From the NCBI RefSeq assembly GCF_001724605.1, contig NZ_MEEX01000039.1, positions 755 to 34,006 on the forward strand: a DNA stretch of 33,252 nucleotides, written 5' to 3'. Below are positions 31,682 through 33,252 of this stretch, one piece after another. The notes below the pieces were generated by a model. The model ran no database searches and had not been told where the DNA came from. It was given only the letters and a program-made list of their open reading frames with translations. A program made the position numbers and the translations under genes. Every line of letters begins with the position of its first letter. The stretch's first letter is position 1. Origin of the DNA: Phenylobacterium sp. SCN 70-31. GTDB lineage: Bacteria > Pseudomonadota > Alphaproteobacteria > Caulobacterales > Caulobacteraceae.

Positions 31682-32572
31682 ATGGAAATCGGCAACTGGT
31701 CTGCGACGCCGGACCTGAACGACATCTACCGCGAGATCCGCGAGCAGGGGCTTGAGAGCAATCTGGCCGAGCTGGAAGCCTATGGCTTCACGGTGGTGGA
31801 GAACGCGCTGACGCCCGAGCAGACGGCCTACTTCCGCGACCGGATCATCGAGATTTCCGAGGCGCGCATCGGCCGCAAGCTCGACATCGACAACGAGACC
31901 GAGCACGCCGAGACCGCGTTCATTCCGTACCTGCTCTACAAGGACAAGCGGTTCAAGGAATCGGTCGTCAATCCGAAGACCCTGCCGCTGGTCAGCTATC
32001 TGCTGGGCCAGCACTGCATCCTCTCCAGCCTGGGCTGCCACCTGAAGGGGCCGGGCGGAAAGGGCCTGCTGCTGCACAGCGACACCAGCAACGGGATTCC
32101 CGACCCGTTCTCGCCCTACAGCCACGTGGCCAACTGCAACTATGCGCTGACCGACTACACCGAGGCGGACGGGGCGCTGGCCATGGTGCCCGGCAGCCAC
32201 CGTCATTTCCGCCAGCCCACCAAGTGGGAGAAGTGGCTCGACGGCAACGAGCGCTACGAGCACGTCATCCCGATCGAGGTGCCGGCCGGTTCGGCCATCA
32301 TCTGGCACGGCAACACCTGGCACGGCTCGTTCCCGCGCAAGACGCCGGGCCTGCGGATCAATCTCTCGAACTACTTCTGCCGCGAATACATCGCGCCGCA
32401 GGAGGACTATCGGAACACCGTGCCGGCCGACTTCCTGGATCCGGTGGAGGACCAGCGCCTGGCCCGCCTCCTGGGCTCGGAGCTGGCCTACGGCTGGACC
32501 GACGACGGTCCGCTGAAGCACTTCGCGCGCCGCAAGGAGCGCGAGGGCAGCGTTCCCAGCTGGCAGTACTGA
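31682..32572 (+). CDS. Phytanoyl-CoA dioxygenase (PhyH) family Fe(II)/2-oxoglutarate oxygenase
   Basis: This is a probable non-heme iron oxygenase of 296 aa that would hydroxylate an organic substrate using O2 and 2-oxoglutarate in the cytoplasm. The facial triad is visible: His132 and Asp134 in LLLHSDTSNG, and the distal His214 in GNTWHGSFPRKTPG. Arg225 in LRINLSNYF is placed to bind 2-oxoglutarate. The N-terminal YGFTVVENALTPEQTAYFRD and VPGSHRHFRQP are typical PhyH-family segments. ATG 31682 has a strong ribosome site (GGGAGGA); an earlier ATG at 31637 lies inside an operator and is rejected. Two tandem operators upstream and the divergent TonB receptor tie it to the TetR locus. The exact substrate is unknown, and it need not be a CoA ester. 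Confidence 0.9.
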   Translation: MEIGNWSATPDLNDIYREIREQGLESNLAELEAYGFTVVENALTPEQTAYFRDRIIEISEARIGRKLDIDNETEHAETAFIPYLLYKDKRFKESVVNPKTLPLVSYLLGQHCILSSLGCHLKGPGGKGLLLHSDTSNGIPDPFSPYSHVANCNYALTDYTEADGALAMVPGSHRHFRQPTKWEKWLDGNERYEHVIPIEVPAGSAIIWHGNTWHGSFPRKTPGLRINLSNYFCREYIAPQEDYRNTVPADFLDPVEDQRLARLLGSELAYGWTDDGPLKHFARRKEREGSVPSWQY

Positions 32573-32816
32573 TCGCCGCGTAGCGACCGGACGCACGGCT
32601 TCCCCCGAGGTCGTCCAGTCCCGGCGGAACCACGGTCGTCTCTCGCGGGCCCAGACCTCCCCGGACCCCGCGAGCCCGGGCCTTCAGGCCGACGTCGCCG
32701 TGCGTTCCGCCCACGCGCGGCGCGCGTGGGTCCGGCTGGGAGGTCCGGAACGGGGAAAGGGAAAGCGCCACCTTCCCACCATCCTACGTCCGCTTCTGAC
32801 GTAGCCGGGTGGTTGG
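32573..32816. other. Intergenic region with three inverted repeats, no gene seen
   Basis: This 244-bp gap shows CTCGCGGG...CCCGCGAG (starting near 32642), a perfect 9-bp hairpin CCCACGCGC/GCGCGTGGG with loop GGC (32710-32730), and CTACGTC/GACGTAG with a 7-nt loop (32784-32804) ending 12 bp before the next ATG. None has a T-tract. The hairpin at 32710 may end the oxygenase transcript; the one at 32784 may be an operator of the following gene. No RNA family was recognised. Confidence 0.35.
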
Positions 32817-33252
32817 ATGTCCCTCATGTCCGAGGGACCCGACATCGACACTCTGGCTCTGGCCACGCTGGACCGGCTGGCCGCGCTGGACCTCTCCGCC
32901 GCGGAGAAGGCCCACGGCGCCCTCATGGCCGCAGAGCCGAAGGACATCCCCGAACTCTCCAGGGCCTACCGCGGCCTCGCCCGCTCCCTCCGCCAGACCC
33001 TGGCGCTGAAGGACCGCCTGAGACGCCAGCGCGCGGAACGGGCTTCATCCCGTCCCGATCCCGACCGTCTGGCCCGCGCCGGCCGCTTCGACATCCTGGC
33101 CGAAGCCGTCCGCGAGGCCGCCGACGACGCCGGCTGCGATCCCGCCGAGCGCGACGACCTGGCCGAACGCTTCCACGCCGAAGCCTGGGACTGGACCGAA
33201 CGACCCGACTTCCTCACCGAGGACCTGGACGCCCTCATCCACCGCGCCCGCA
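32817..33252 (+). CDS. Hypothetical protein, helical, incomplete at the window end
   Basis: A frame opening at ATG 32817 (or ATG 32826, MSEGPDIDTL) stays open to the last base, so at least 145 residues are encoded and the C-terminus lies outside the window. The sequence is almost entirely helical and charged: DTLALATLDRLAALDLSAAE, ELSRAYRGLARSLRQTLALK, a basic DRLRRQRAERASS, then ILAEAVREAADDAG, ERDDLAERFHAEAWDWTERP and DFLTEDLDALIHRAR. The codon pattern (C/G at third positions) is that of the neighbouring true genes. I recall similar uncharacterised proteins in Caulobacter relatives but can assign no function. A 7-bp inverted repeat lies just upstream. Confidence 0.75.
   Translation, partial: MSLMSEGPDIDTLALATLDRLAALDLSAAEKAHGALMAAEPKDIPELSRAYRGLARSLRQTLALKDRLRRQRAERASSRPDPDRLARAGRFDILAEAVREAADDAGCDPAERDDLAERFHAEAWDWTERPDFLTEDLDALIHRAR

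Overview
This 33.3 kb window is a high-GC chromosomal stretch from an alphaproteobacterium, most likely of the Caulobacterales (Caulobacter/Phenylobacterium type). The pointers are a PleC/DivJ-style histidine kinase beside pepN, an aerobic CobT, a GGAAC-N16-CGTT general-stress promoter, two large TonB-dependent receptors, and very strong codon bias with long shadow ORFs on the opposite strands. No rRNA, tRNA, CRISPR array, transposase or phage gene was seen. The genus is inferred, not proven.

Layout. 1-1040: a sugar-type ABC permease that breaks off inside a palindromic intergenic repeat, whose far end abuts the start codon of a sensor kinase. 1039-5451: sensor histidine kinase, then glnE (nitrogen control of glutamine synthetase). 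5587-7532: a compact envelope-stress-like operon (secreted EF-hand protein, ECF sigma factor, putative one-TM anti-sigma factor, periplasmic metal-sensor-like protein). 7529-12098 (minus): PAS histidine kinase and aminopeptidase N. 12285-14998: a family III CoA-transferase resembling mesaconyl-C1-CoA C1-C4 transferase, an ArsR/SRPBCC pair, and rpmB with a clear promoter and terminator. 15051-18004 (minus): a lipoprotein of the esterase-like phytase family overlapping cobT. 18124-21836: a stress-promoter-driven DUF1328 membrane peptide, then a Fur-box-preceded siderophore receptor with a PepSY membrane reductase-like protein. 21857-26217: a DUF3089 secreted hydrolase (minus), a membrane PQQ dehydrogenase and a DUF6152 protein (plus).

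26222-32572 looks like one regulated uptake/catabolic locus. It holds a GPH-type MFS transporter, a TetR regulator, a TonB receptor in operon with a small SCP2-like protein of unknown role, and a phytanoyl-CoA-dioxygenase-family oxygenase. A 15-bp operator of form TGTCAC-N3-GTGACA occurs as two tandem pairs, each with the same 17-bp pitch: one in the MFS/TetR gap and one in the TonB receptor/oxygenase gap. A further single copy lies in front of the receptor. This ties the genes into a regulon for an unidentified substrate and is the most interesting signal here. The window ends inside an open reading frame of unknown function (32817 onward).
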